A stretch of DNA of 64,000 bases from NCBI GenBank assembly GCA_033964015.1, contig CM066918.1, positions 29,285,387 through 29,349,386 of the forward strand, in the 5' to 3' direction. The DNA is from Scolanthus callimorphus (taxonomy: Eukaryota; Cnidaria; Anthozoa; Actiniaria; Edwardsiidae). Shown one piece after another: positions 46,154 through 57,147 of this stretch. The notes beneath the pieces were generated by a model. It had not been told where the DNA came from, did not search any database, and worked only from the letters and a program-made list of their open reading frames with translations. The stretch's first letter is position 1; the number at the start of each line of letters is the position of its first letter. A program made the translations under genes and the position numbers.

Positions 46154-49100
46154 GTTAGACGAACAGTTTTCATTTGACAACTACATTTAACTGTGTGTAG
46201 ATAACCTACAAATATTTGCCGAAAATCTTGTTTTAAGCGCTAACAGTGACTTGGGAAAGCAAACCATCAAAATATTTGTCACATTTTATTTGACGACCGT
46301 CTACAAGAATACATTTATTTGCTAACTAAACTTTTTAAAAATAATATTTGTCACCGAAAATATGCCCATTTTTTCACGTCTACACAAGCAAAAAAAAATT
46401 GGTCAAATAAAAATGGCTCGCGTAGACGGGACGCAAATGCATATTATTATGTTAAAGTGCATATCACCCTTATAACTATTAGTATAAAAGCTCTTGGATT
46501 TTGTAGCTACCTGAGCGCACTTGCACATGCCGTTGGTTCTGTGCGTTTATCGTTGTTCAAACTGGAGTTATTTGATCACAACGTTTTATGCTAATTAGGT
46601 AAGTGATGACGTCGAAGCAGGCTAATTATAAATTCAAGCTCCATATCTTCACAACAAAAGATCGTACGAGCAAACTTTTGACATAAATCAGACAAGCCCC
46701 TTGACTGGGCTCCTAATATTTGCCAAATTTGATAATTATCGAAAACAGTTAGCTGTTATCAAGCCCGAAAGATTTAGCCTAACCTGACGTCATCAAATTT
46801 GCATAAAAATAAAAATGGCTATATCTCTTGAACAGGTTCTGGTACTGAAACAAAAGAAACGGCATTCTTATGTTCTCAACCCCTACTTCTTGCCATTCAT
46901 TTTCATGTTAAGGGTGATATGCACTTTAAAACGCAAATTTAGCAATCTGATTGGTTGAGCTAATTTTCAATAATACCGTTGCACAGTTGCAGGGAGAGTC
47001 AATCAATCAATCAATCAATTTATTTACTTTCACAAAGAACAAAATAGTGTCACACACAACCTGCTAAGTAGCTGAAAGCTAGTTGAGGCAGGCAGTGTGG
47101 TTGATGTGAAAAAAAATAAAAAGGTATTTTACGTACAAGAGTGTTGCATGACTCTAACCGCCTTGGCTGTAAAAGGAGTCTATTGTCCTTTCGCTTGTTC
47201 CTATTTTTTGCACACATTCCTCTAAAGAATGATCACGAATCACGAAACATCGAGACCCTCAAAATGTTCAGAATTGAAGTAGGCAGGTTTATACGAAGAA
47301 GAAGATGATCACTGAACTTTCGATTACATCAAGGCCGCATGTTAACACTATTTTGTCCAAATACTGGTCTAACTAATTATCTGCCCCTGTGCAAATCAGG
47401 AAACTCTATTTTCTAGCCCCTATTTGCATCAGGGAAATTGCTCATGAAAAGACCAGCATTTGCATTAGGCCTGAGACAGCTTTACTGAAAGTAGAAATTA
47501 ATCTCTCTTCCCACAACTGTTTTATTCAATTTTCTCAACAACAGATGGAACCCTTTCCAACTTAGCCGCAAAGAAGCTGAAGAACTTCTGCTAAACTCAA
47601 GCACGGGTTCATTTGTGTTCTCTCATGATCTCGGATCTGAACTGTTTATTTCATTAAGGTAAGTGAAGTGGAGAGAAAAGAGTTAGGAAAAGATTCCTCA
47701 ATGTGAGCATGTGAAGAGATTTATAGAGAGCCTTTGTGGGCTGTTAGCCAATCAGAGCAGTCAAAAAACAATGGATCAATTTGAAAGCAAAGAAAATGGG
47801 CACAAAGGCTACTGGTTGATGAGGGCCTTTAAATGCAAATGGAATAAAAATAAAAATATATTATTATTTATATAGCGCAAATCCTCAAAGCCCACTCATG
47901 CTTTTCAAACCAGGGTCAAATTATATGCATGAAACAATGAAACAAATTATGCCATATCATTAACCCTATATTAAGTTATGCATCATTTTTCTGTAAAATT
48001 GTCACCTTGAATCCTCATCTGTGAAGAATTTCTGAATCCTGAATTCTTGCAAAATTCAATTGCAAAAAGAAAAAACATCTAATCATCTATTACTTGCCAG
48101 CTAATTTCTTGATCTCAAATTTCAAATCAGAACAATTTTTGTTGCATCACCAAGCGTTTCAAACAGCTTCTAAAAATACTGCAATTGAGCATAACAAAAT
48201 GTCCATCTCAACAAAAATGTTGCTTTACGTCAAATGTTGATTTGAAAGACGATTAAATATTTTTTTCTTCCCAAAACTGTAAAAATTCGGCTTTCTCTCC
48301 TGGACCTAGGAACCTTTCACTTTCAGAAACCAGGGGCATAGCCAGGGGGGCAGGGGGGCTGGGCCCCCCCCTTTCTCTGGAGATTTCCCATACATTACTG
48401 TATTTGCTGGAGGAAATTTGAACATTTTCGACCCATGTTTGCACTATCCCCTCCCCCCCACCCCCCTTCAGAAATTCCTGGCTACGCCGCTGGAAACAAT
48501 CCTTTGCTCACTATGAGGTGGGATCACCTGGTGCCAAAAATCAAAGAAAAATCAAAGTTGACTAACCTGTTTAAACTTGTCTGTGTTCTTTACAGTGCTG
48601 GTACTTATGTCTGCCACCATGCTATCATGTCACGTGGCCACTCATACTTTGTCGGCGCAATGAAATTTGGTTCCATAGGCGAAGTGATAGACTATTATCG
48701 GGACCACCCTCTAGGCAACACAAAGTTGACAGAAGAGGTAAGTAAAAGTTAAGTTAAATCTAATCAGCTCTGTACCTCATGGAGGAGGCTCTGGTGACAA
48801 CCGTTGGTGCATGCATGAGATTTGAAATGTTTAGAGAAACACATTTCTGCACATATCCCAATCAATCAAAATCAGCCGATCAGCAAATGCCCTCAAATGG
48901 TTGTCACCAGAGCAGTGGCGGATCCAGGATTTAAAGAGGAGAGGTTAATTTTTGCTGATGACATCACGCCAAAATAAAATAGAGGTATACCAATCCTTCT
49001 CTGTTGTCTGTGGCCCTCTCACGAGGCAAATAATGGTTGCTACATCATGAATTTAATATACTGGTATACACTGGGTCACATAAAAGAAAAGAACCTGAAA

Positions 49101-50820
49101 TGACAAAAGGTCTTTAGCGAACCAATCCCCCCCAAAAAATTTGTTTGTTGGGAGAGGGCGTTCGTTTGCACCCAATGAACCCCCCTGGATCCACGCCTGC
49201 AGAGCCTACTCTGCAAGGTGAAGAGCTGGGTAATCTGGTTATGAGGATGTATTGCATCATGTAGTATGCCAATAGGCAACATTCATATTCAAACGGTCAG
49301 ACTGGGAGAAACACTCAGTGAGGCTAATGCAGGTGATTCCTTTGTTTCACTATTACCAGCATGAACCTCACTTGAGTGTTTATCCCAGTCTGAGCATTCA
49401 AATACCAATATTGTCTATTGCATGGAGTGAAACACCTTTAATAAGGATATTAATAATTTTGCACCATACTAACATTTGAGTATATTTTTATTTCCAGTAC
49501 CGCAAGCCAACAGCAGCCACACCCATTGTACAAACCAAGCCCCACCCTGACTTTTCTATATCATCGCCCGGCACTAGGAGTTCAAGTGATAACAGCAGTA
49601 ACCTATCTGATAGTGACAACCATAAAACCACAATCACAAGTCTAAACTCTGCAAGTGATATAAACTGGTCACCAGGCTTTCCACGGGTGCAACCACACAG
49701 GCCCTCTAGGATAGAGGAAGAGATTGATGATTCAGATTCTGAGCAAGAGCCACTTATAAAGGATTCAAATAATGTCAATGTGCCCAAACAGAAAACACTT
49801 GAACTTCCTAAGAATCATTCTATATCAAATGCTAGAAAAATGCTTAAGAGAAGTGAGGCTATTGATACCCAAGAGACAGACACCTCAGGAGGTACATCTG
49901 CCAGTAGTTTTTGGTACAAAATTGACTGGATTATACTTACCTTTTGCAATGAAAAGCTTAAAAAATAGGAAAAATAGGAATTGACACCCTGATCATCTCT
50001 CTTGTTTGATTTCACATGAGAAGTGGAGTGGCCCACCAGGGCAGAGGTACCCCCATCTGCAGGCAGTTGGAACAGATTTCATATGACTGTGAAAAGTGCT
50101 GTGGCCGTGGCATGGTACAACTTTGTCATGGCACTTTTCACAGTCATAGGAAATCTGCTCTAGCAGTCAATGCTGGTGTTGTTACAGTGAGTATTTTTTC
50201 TTGTTCCAAGTAGAACAAGTTTTGGTGGGGTGAGTTTTGTTCATGTGAAATGCTGTAGGTGGGATACCCCATCAAGCTGAGGTAATGTTTGATATGTTTA
50301 CATACAGGGCCCCATGTTGCATGTGAAAGCAAACATATTTTCAACACAGGAAGAGGGGGTACCCCACTCACCCAGGGTCCCCCACTTTTATTTTAGCAGG
50401 CCCTTAGACATGCTTAAGAACCTACTATCAGGGGCACAGTTGAGGTCTTGGGGGTGCTGTTTTTATTTGGTTAAACCCTAAACAAAATAATGGTGGGTAG
50501 TTTTCCTAGTGGCATATTGAATGTCTGACCAAGAAACTCAAAATTCAGAATGTTCAACAGAATTCTTGAACTTTTTCTACTCTGTGTCCAATAAGATATT
50601 GTATTGAATTCAAGACGAGAGTTTTGATTCCACATTGCCCTGTTTTTGCAATTGATATACAGTGATCATTTTCCACAAGAAGGATGCATCAATAAATCCT
50701 GATTTTTTTTTTTCAATAGTTGATCAAGAAATTCCAAGCTGCATATCTCCTCTACTGCCAAGAAACCAACAAAGGCAGCACCAGAACAATCCAGTGATGA
50801 GCAAGCCATGCAAGATGTGA
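46089..50820 (+). CDS. Small SH2-domain protein with a divergent phosphotyrosine pocket
   Basis: Exons: 46089-46153 (tentative), 47545-47658, 48596-48737, 49498-49891 and 50720-50820, all phase-consistent, about 271 residues. The SH2 domain spans exons 2-3: WNPFQLSRKEAEELL (helix A), GSFVFSHDLGSELFISL (strands B-C), then the exon 3 strands YVCHHAIM and YFVGAMKFGSIGEVIDYYRD (helix B) and LGNTKLTEE. SH2 domains bind phosphotyrosine peptides through an Arg in FLVR; here that position is Ser (FVFS). The rest is a Ser/Asp-rich, probably disordered tail with DSDSEQEPLIKD, ending DQEIPSCISPLLPRNQQRQH. No kinase or SH3 domain is present, so an adaptor role is likely. The poly(A) signal at 51638 fits a long 3' UTR. 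Confidence 0.65.
46200..47544 (+). other. Intronic DNA before the SH2 exons
   Basis: A (TCAA)n run at 46996-47020 and the AT-rich repeat that follows look like the end of an old interspersed repeat. No exon was recognised. Confidence 0.45.
47545..47658 (+). CDS. SH2 gene, exon 2 (N-terminal half of SH2)
   Basis: The acceptor tttctcaacaacag precedes it and the donor TTAAG|gtaagt closes it at 47658. 114 nt, entering with one base and leaving with two. It carries helix A and the altered FLVR strand. Confidence 0.75.
48331..48492. mobile_element. hAT-like MITE, CAGGGGCGTAGCC family (copy 3)
   Basis: The ends are caggggcatagccagg and ggctacgccgctg. The 5-bp duplication is GAAAC (48326-48330 and 48493-48497). 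It lies in intron 2 of the SH2 gene. Confidence 0.75.
48596..48737 (+). CDS. SH2 gene, exon 3 (C-terminal half of SH2)
   Basis: The acceptor tgttctttacag precedes it and the donor GAAGAG|gtaagt closes it. It codes AGTYVCHHAIMSRGHSYFVG and AMKFGSIGEVIDYYRDHPLG. 142 nt, leaving phase 0. Confidence 0.8.
48913..49199. mobile_element. hAT-like MITE with CAGTGGCGGATCCAGG ends
   Basis: The ends are cagtggcggatccagg and cctggatccacgcctg. The 5-bp duplication is CAGAG (48908-48912 and 49200-49204). It lies in intron 3 of the SH2 gene and is related to 22996-23160. Confidence 0.75.
49498..49891 (+). CDS. SH2 gene, exon 4 (acidic, Ser-rich tail)
   Basis: The acceptor tttatttccag precedes it and the donor TCAGGAG|gtacat closes it in phase 1. 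It opens YRKPTAATPIVQTKPHPDFS and holds SSSDNSSNLSDSDN and EEEIDDSDSEQEPL, which resemble casein-kinase-2-type acidic Ser sites. The frame could instead run on to a stop at 49968. Confidence 0.7.
50071..50164. mobile_element. TTAGAGC-family MITE (copy 2, 94 bp)
   Basis: It has near-palindromic arms, cagatttcatatgactgtga and the complement ending gaaatctgctct. It sits in intron 4 of the SH2 gene. Confidence 0.7.
50720..50820 (+). CDS. SH2 gene, terminal exon 5
   Basis: The acceptor tttttttcaatag precedes it. Two entry bases complete the exon 4 codon. It codes VDQEIPSCISPLLPRNQQRQ then HQNNPVMSKPCKM and TGA at 50818-50820. Confidence 0.55.
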
Positions 50821-51637
50821 ACAAAGAGGAAAAAGAGGTGTTGGAGGGGGCCAGCTGAGGATACAACTGATTTATTGTAGGTGGGATCTATCATATCTGC
50901 AGCACTACGATGCATGATCAAGAAGGAGGATGACCAGTGAGAGGTGAATGCAACAGCTCCTGTGGACTGACCCATGTTGCTTTTTCTGCATCAGAGCAAA
51001 AGCCAATGGAACAAAAGCCATGAACAAAGACCTTAGAATGAGACAATGGATTAGAGTACAAACACCTGGAGCACCAAAAACAAAGCTCTCCATAACACCA
51101 AGGAGTATCTGGAAATTAGCAAATCTGTACTATATGTATTGCTTCACCCAGCCTGCATCTGCCTGGTCTGTTTCTACCCATAATGCACTGCTTCGCCACC
51201 ATTTTCGATACCAAAAGAGCTTGATAGTTTTTTTTTTGTCAGCTTAGCACAACAACAAAAAAACATGATAAAACTTGTAATAGTATAATTCCTATGTGTT
51301 ACGTCACTCATTTCTGATGCAAACATGTAAACAAAACAAAGCAATGCATTATGGGCAGGGTGGTCGGCTTCTTTTATTTTTGATGTGTCTGTGCGAGAAC
51401 ATTGCTCATTTCCTGAATTTTCCGCCTAAATTTCCACCAATAAGCCAAGAATTTGTGGTACATGTGCAGGATATATCAACAGAACAGCTTTTTGAGTGAA
51501 GACTACTAAGACATACAAAAAGATACAAGAGCAGCTTTATTAATAGATTATATTACAAATATAATGTAGCGCTTTGATTGTACTTGCCAGTTTTGACCCA
51601 TTGATTGTATACAAAATATGTACAATATTTGGATCAG

Positions 51638-51643
51638 AATAAA
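51638..51643 (+). terminator. Poly(A) signal AATAAA, likely of the SH2 gene
   Basis: It lies in cagaataaagaatt, followed by a TG/TAT-rich stretch (ttgtattgtattgta) like a downstream element. It is about 820 bases past the stop. Confidence 0.5.
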
Positions 51644-51664
51644 GAATTATTGTATTGTATTGTA

Positions 51665-52822
51665 TTTGGAAGGCAATTGACTGAATGTTGTTTTCTCATA
51701 CGGTAGGGAATGACAAGATCAGAGGGCTTTTTGGGACAAACTCTATCTAAGTTCTTGGTGATATTGTTCTATTCTCTAGAAATTCCCTAGACACTTTGGT
51801 CTTGCAATCTTGGCATGTCTCACGTATTATACTTTCCAGAAGGGCACCCCTGTAGGTGTGTCTAAACTGTGTAAATGCATTTTCATGTACATTTTCATTC
51901 ATTAAAACAGAGTAGCTAATAGAAGGAAATCTAACCAGTGCCACCCAAATAAAGATCTTCAAGATAACCTTGTAATTATAATTTCATTATCATTTTATTT
52001 AATATATAGAGAGCGAAAAAACAAATGGGAGAAAATGCATATAACGAGGCGCATAGAGCCGAGTTGACTATTTGCCTGATTTGAATTGACATGGTGAAGT
52101 CCACAGTAGTCCGGGCTAGCGTTCAAATTATTCATGGACCTGTGACATAAAATAAAATTCTTACCGTAAAACTTCACTAGTTTATCCTCCACTGGTGTCC
52201 GGCTCTTTTACTCTCTTTGCAGGTGTTTTCCAAGGTTTTTTTACAAGCATTTAGTATATTTCATCTTCGCTTCAACAAAAGTGCGCGCCATTTTCAACTT
52301 CCCACCACACTCGGAGGCCTGGTAAACCGAGATAGTCCCTCTCTCTCACCACAGGATTCCCATGAAATGTCTTGGCAGATCCGCGAAAGAAACAATAGCT
52401 CGTTTGTTTTATTTTTATTTATTTATTTTATCCTCTTCCCCCCCAGTGGGACATAAGGCCGTTTGTTTTGCTACGTCATTTTTAACTATAATCTCACGGA
52501 GAAATCAAAATCGAAAAGATAATAGCCTGACATTCCTTCCGGTGTCTCCTAGCACATTTTTAGAATTATTATGTCCGACAAAAGAAGGCGCGCCTCATTC
52601 TCTTGTCTGAAATTTCATGAGGTTATTCTCCGCTGGTTTCCACCCTACGGAGGGATCAAACGGTGACGAGTTTCTACTCTCGTGCACATTTTGGTCACAA
52701 AGTCGTTTTTTTTTTCGACGGAAAACCAGGATCCCCCCAGATCCCCAGGATCTGAATTGTCAAAAATTTGGATTTCCGCGGTTAGCGATTTTGCTTTTTC
52801 ATGTTGTTGGTAAAGATCTTTT
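51665..52822. other. Intergenic, no gene recognised
   Basis: The short frames here show no domain or splice support. There is nothing to annotate. Confidence 0.5.
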
Positions 52823-53150
52823 CCCCTATGTGGTTTACACTAGAACGCAAGCGCAAGGAAATCCAGACGCTGCGTTCCCTTGTGCTTGCGTCTCAATCTC
52901 GTACCCAGAGCCCATCATCTTTTGGCCAGCGGCAAGATTCAGGGCTCTGGGGAATCGATTTTTTTAAAACCCAGATTCTGGGTTTCCGGTTTGAACGTTG
53001 TATGAAAGTTCGTTACGTTTTGACCTACCACGCATGCTCACAAATCGGATTCCCCAGGGCCCTGAATCTTGCCGCTGGCCAAAAGATGACGGGCTCTGGG
53101 TACGAGGTTGCTTGCGTCTAGTGTAAATTAAGCGAACGCATGCGCAACCA
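52823..53150. mobile_element. CACTAGAACGCAAGCGCA-type MITE interrupted by another foldback
   Basis: The outer element (tgtggtttacactagaacgc ... gcgcaaccaaac) is split at tgcttgcgtct, which is duplicated at 52883-52893 and 53109-53119. A related uninterrupted copy is at 58823-58933. Confidence 0.75.
52894..53108. mobile_element. 215-bp GGGTACGAG foldback with 11-bp target duplication
   Basis: Arms of about 59 bp (ctcgtacccagagcccatca ... and complement) enclose a loop of about 90 bp. It is flanked by the 11-bp direct repeat TGCTTGCGTCT. Confidence 0.8.
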
Positions 53151-55219
53151 AACTACTTAACCCTTTCCTGTCCGAGTTATTTCCTACATATATAGCTGTT
53201 TTTTAAGCCAGATAGATATACCCTGCCCATTTTTGCATATCAGGTCTAGGTTTCTGGGTTTCCTGTGTTTTATTGGCAGGGAGGCTAGTACCTCTTGTAG
53301 GGCATTGCCGCTGACTCGTAAGTTGCTTTTCAGTGGTGGCTTTGCTCTCGTACGGTTAGACATTTGATCAAATTTCTTCAGAATACAAGCTGAAATTCCA
53401 CTAGAAGAGGCCATAGGACATCATTAAGTCTATTATGGACAATGGATTTGTGCTGTGCTTCAAGAAAGAAGTATAGTCAAGGGGTTTCATTCATTTTTCC
53501 TTTGTTCTTGTGAGAATTCTGGAAGAAAATGACTGAATGAAACTTCAACTCCTCTGATAGTGGAATCTTTTTGCCCAGCACTGCATTCTTAGGAATCTGT
53601 GTTTTAGACATAAAAAGCAAGCTACTGAGCGTAATTCTGGTTTTAATTGTCGAAGGGCAAAAACACTTATATAAATCTCTTGTCTAACCGTCCAATACGG
53701 GGGAGGGTGCTGTCAAATTTTTGAACGAAATCCACAGGTATCCCGAGAATAGAGTTTGTTGATGTGAAATTTGTAAAGTCGATTCGAAACTTCAAGCGCC
53801 ATATTTCGCTTCAAACTTCACATGGAAACTGGAAACTTGCGCTTGGAAGTCAGGAATAAAGGTAAAACAAAATACAATATGCTGCATGTCGAGTTGTTTT
53901 TGTCTATTTTAAGAAACAACAAGAAACGTTGCCCTTGCAGCGTCACTTGAACGTTGGTGTTTTGGCGCGTCAGAAATCGCGTGTTATTTCGCCAAAACAA
54001 GTGATTATTTCTGTAGCAAACGCGAAGTTCAAAGCCAGGAAACAGCTAAACTTTATCAATAGTTCACTGCTCTATATGCGTTCTGAATGAAAAGCTGCCT
54101 TAATGCGGAGTTTTGATGATAGAGTCATTAATGTAATGTTGTATGTACGTACTGATTTTCGGTGTACGGACAGGAAAGAGTTAATGTTGATTGGCTTGCG
54201 CTAGCGCTTGTACAAAGCAAATTGAAACAAGAAGTCCCGTCTTTATTTTCTAATTTTATTACCTGTAGACTCTTTACTAATATACATTTCTATAGTAGTT
54301 GATATAAACATTAACCAACGAATAGTTATTAAAATTATTTTACCACCTAGTATTTGACCGGAAATATATAAGCGAAACGTTGCACTGGAGGTATATGACT
54401 AACTGATAAAATCAACGTACTCTTTCTTTCCAGGGACGGTCGCCATAACAACAGCCTTATACGGACAGTGTATGGACTCTTCACAGAGCGACTATAGCTT
54501 TCCTTGTCATACCATGAGAAGTTCGTCCAGTTCATGCGTTTTCCTCCCCAACAAGGCTATAGTTTCGGATTAAATATAGACGCTTTTGCAGGTTGAAAAC
54601 CTGTGTAGCAGATAGTTGGATCAAAATTGTTTTTCTGTCACACTCTTGCAACACAACTTGCAGCACACGAGATGTAAAACATGCAACATGGCTTTTCAAA
54701 TATTTTTGTGACAACGCTGACAGAGATAAGCGTTTTTGTTTGCATTATCGAGATGCTCGGACTTACACAAGTGTGAAAACATTTCAGCAATTAATTTGTT
54801 TTCGTTAATCTGCAATAACTGTAACTTTCTCTTCTCTCCGTAACTTTCACTTTGAAACAATATTAAGTTCTTTTCCCATGAAAGCTTTAGATATTATCAT
54901 TAAATCATTAAAATTCATTATTAAATATTTATCCATTTTTCCCATACGAGGAAATTTAAACTAATGCGACATTTCGGGACATTGAAAATACTTACTTTTT
55001 TTAACCTATAACTTTCAAGTTATTTATGTACGAATCGCTCGTTCAAACCAAGTGCCTATGAGGTCGCTATGGAAGCCTTTGTCTAGGGGAGGGAGGATAG
55101 GATTTTGGCCAACCGTTCTCAGCACAGCCCCCTCCCCCTCCCTCCCCTCCCCGCTCCAACAAGTACCGACCTGCTTTTCAGCTAAAACCGTTGCATTGTG
55201 AGCCACGATTTCAAAACTT
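53151..55219. other. Intergenic, no gene recognised
   Basis: There are no repeats with clear boundaries and no coding signal in about 2 kb. Confidence 0.5.
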
Positions 55220-55385
55220 CAAGCCAATCCATTTGAGCCAATGAGATTCCTTCCCTGTTTTGCCTAGTGCACGCTTGGCTTCCCTCTGAACGAAAACCGG
55301 ACAACGTCGCGACGAAAACCATGTGAGTGCACTAGGCGAAACAAGTCGAGAATCTGATTGGCTCTGATTTTCTTTTCTTTTCGGC
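55220..55385. repeat. Foldback repeat, GCCAATCAGATCCTTG family (copy 3)
   Basis: Diverged member: the arms agccaatgagattccttccc and tctgattggctctgatt enclose cgtcgcgacgaaaacc. Confidence 0.6.
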
Positions 55386-56236
55386 TGAGCACGGTTTGTA
55401 GGAGATGATTTAACTAAACGGACCAGACTTATTTCAGTCGTTCCACATAACAAACAGGCGGCAACTTCGTTTTAAGATCGCTCCATCCGGGTGCACTGCT
55501 TTCTAAATAAACTGTTTCATTTTGCTACTTCTTGGTTCGTAACTGTTCAAATGCCTGAAATGAAAAGGATTTTAGATTAGATAGGTACAGTTATTTAGGG
55601 GTTTCAATGGGGTTAACCGTCAGCCGTCAAATGGACGAAATTTTAAGCGTCAAATTGAAGAAAAATTAACCGTCAAGGCTAAAAAATCGTGTTTCAAGAT
55701 CTAAGGATTCGTTCATCAAATTTGCACGCTCTTTGTATAAATCTTTATATTTGCAAATTAATAATCACTGCAAGTCGTTTACAGTGAACGTGTAGGTAGC
55801 GCACCAAACCGTTGCCACGAGGATAAAGTTGTAGCCAATTTACAGTCTCGTATCCAGACGTTATTTTTCGGCGTCTCTTGCTTTGATTTCTTCAATCGAT
55901 TTCGTACGGCGCGCAATGAATTGTGGGACATGCGCTATCTACTAACGCTCTGCGCACCCTGTAAAAACTATCCCACAAATCTTTGCGTGCCCTAGAAACC
56001 CAGGAGAGCGCCTGGGTATGAGACTGGCTAATGCGCCGACAACCGTGGCAGATACATGAACCAGTTCTCAGACAAACTCATATGTGATTCCTTCTGATCT
56101 CATGTGCCGTTAAATGGGCATCACTATCCCAACCAATCAGATTCAACCTCCTACGAGCTACTTGCAACCATGTGCCCTCCCTTTCCATGTGATCTGTTCC
56201 TTAATTGGTCAGACAGGGCGCCAAACTTGTCAAACA
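55386..56236. other. Intergenic, no gene recognised
   Basis: A small local repeat of ccgtcaa/gcgtcaaat lies at 55616-55680. Nothing else can be supported. Confidence 0.5.
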
Positions 56237-56466
56237 CTAGAGCAGATTTCGTATGACTGTGAAAATTGCTGCGACGAAGTTGTGCCGCGCCGCGACTATG
56301 CGATTTCATTCCGTATCTACAGCAGGCCAGGTTATGCGCCGTGACCGTGACGCGACTATGCGATTTCATTCCGTATCTCCAGCTTGCAAGGTTATGCGCC
56401 GTGACCGCCACCGTACCACGCCGTGTCGCGGCACTTTTCACAGTCATACCGCGAAATCTGCTCTAA
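56237..56466. mobile_element. TTAGAGC-family MITE (copy 3, 230 bp)
   Basis: The termini are tagagcagatttcgtatgac and the complement ending gaaatctgctctaa. Inside is a ~57-bp direct repeat, gcgactatgcgatttcattc at 56293 and 56350. It lies less than 60 bp past the stop of the discoidin/coiled-coil gene. Confidence 0.75.
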
Positions 56467-56524
56467 TCAAAAACGTTATACTTCCGGTAACGGTTTGTCG
56501 CGCAACACTCTAAGACCATCTTTT

Positions 56525-57147
56525 TTATTGACACACCAGCCCAGTATCTGGGAATAATCGAACGATGCTTTCGACCCATACCTTAATCTGGGATAATACG
56601 TTGCCCTTCTGAACCCGCGGACTAACCACCTGCGGCTCCTCTCCAGTTCCCTCACCGTCCAGTGTTGGTATCGTAACATTTAGCCTCTGATGTTTGGGAC
56701 TCACCGGCATCACAACAGTTTGGTTTTTCAAGTCCAACAATCTAATAGTCTTCAGTTCATTATCAATCTCTGCGATCCGTTTTTTCGCCCTAGCGAGTTC
56801 GAGTTGCGACTCGTGGAACTCGGTTTCCGCATCTGCCGCCGCTGTGTTGTCGTTAGTCGTAAGAGTGAAGAAAATCTTGCGATCCTTCGCTACATTGACC
56901 CGACGCTTCTGCGCCTCCATTTTTGCCACGAGGTCACTTTTCTCCTTGAGAAGCGCCTGGCTTCGTGTGATAATTCTGCTCTCTTTGCCAGCCTCCATGT
57001 CTCGGTTTTCGAACGTGATCTTGTTTTGCGCAACAAGAGAACCGCGTTTCCCGCGCACTGCCGCAGAACCTTCCCGCTTCAGCTGTTTTGCCATTTCTAA
57101 GAACTCTTCCTCCTTCCTTTGCAGAATTTCGCGCTCTTTGTCTTGTT
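56525..57147 (-). CDS. Discoidin/coiled-coil gene, terminal exon
   Basis: The acceptor tttctttcgttatag precedes 57147. 207 codons including TAA. Heptad-like charged helices span the first ~140 residues (KREGSAAVRGKRGSLVAQN, AETEFHESQLELARAKKRIA), followed by a Pro-containing tail ending RLFPDTGLVCQ. Confidence 0.75.
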
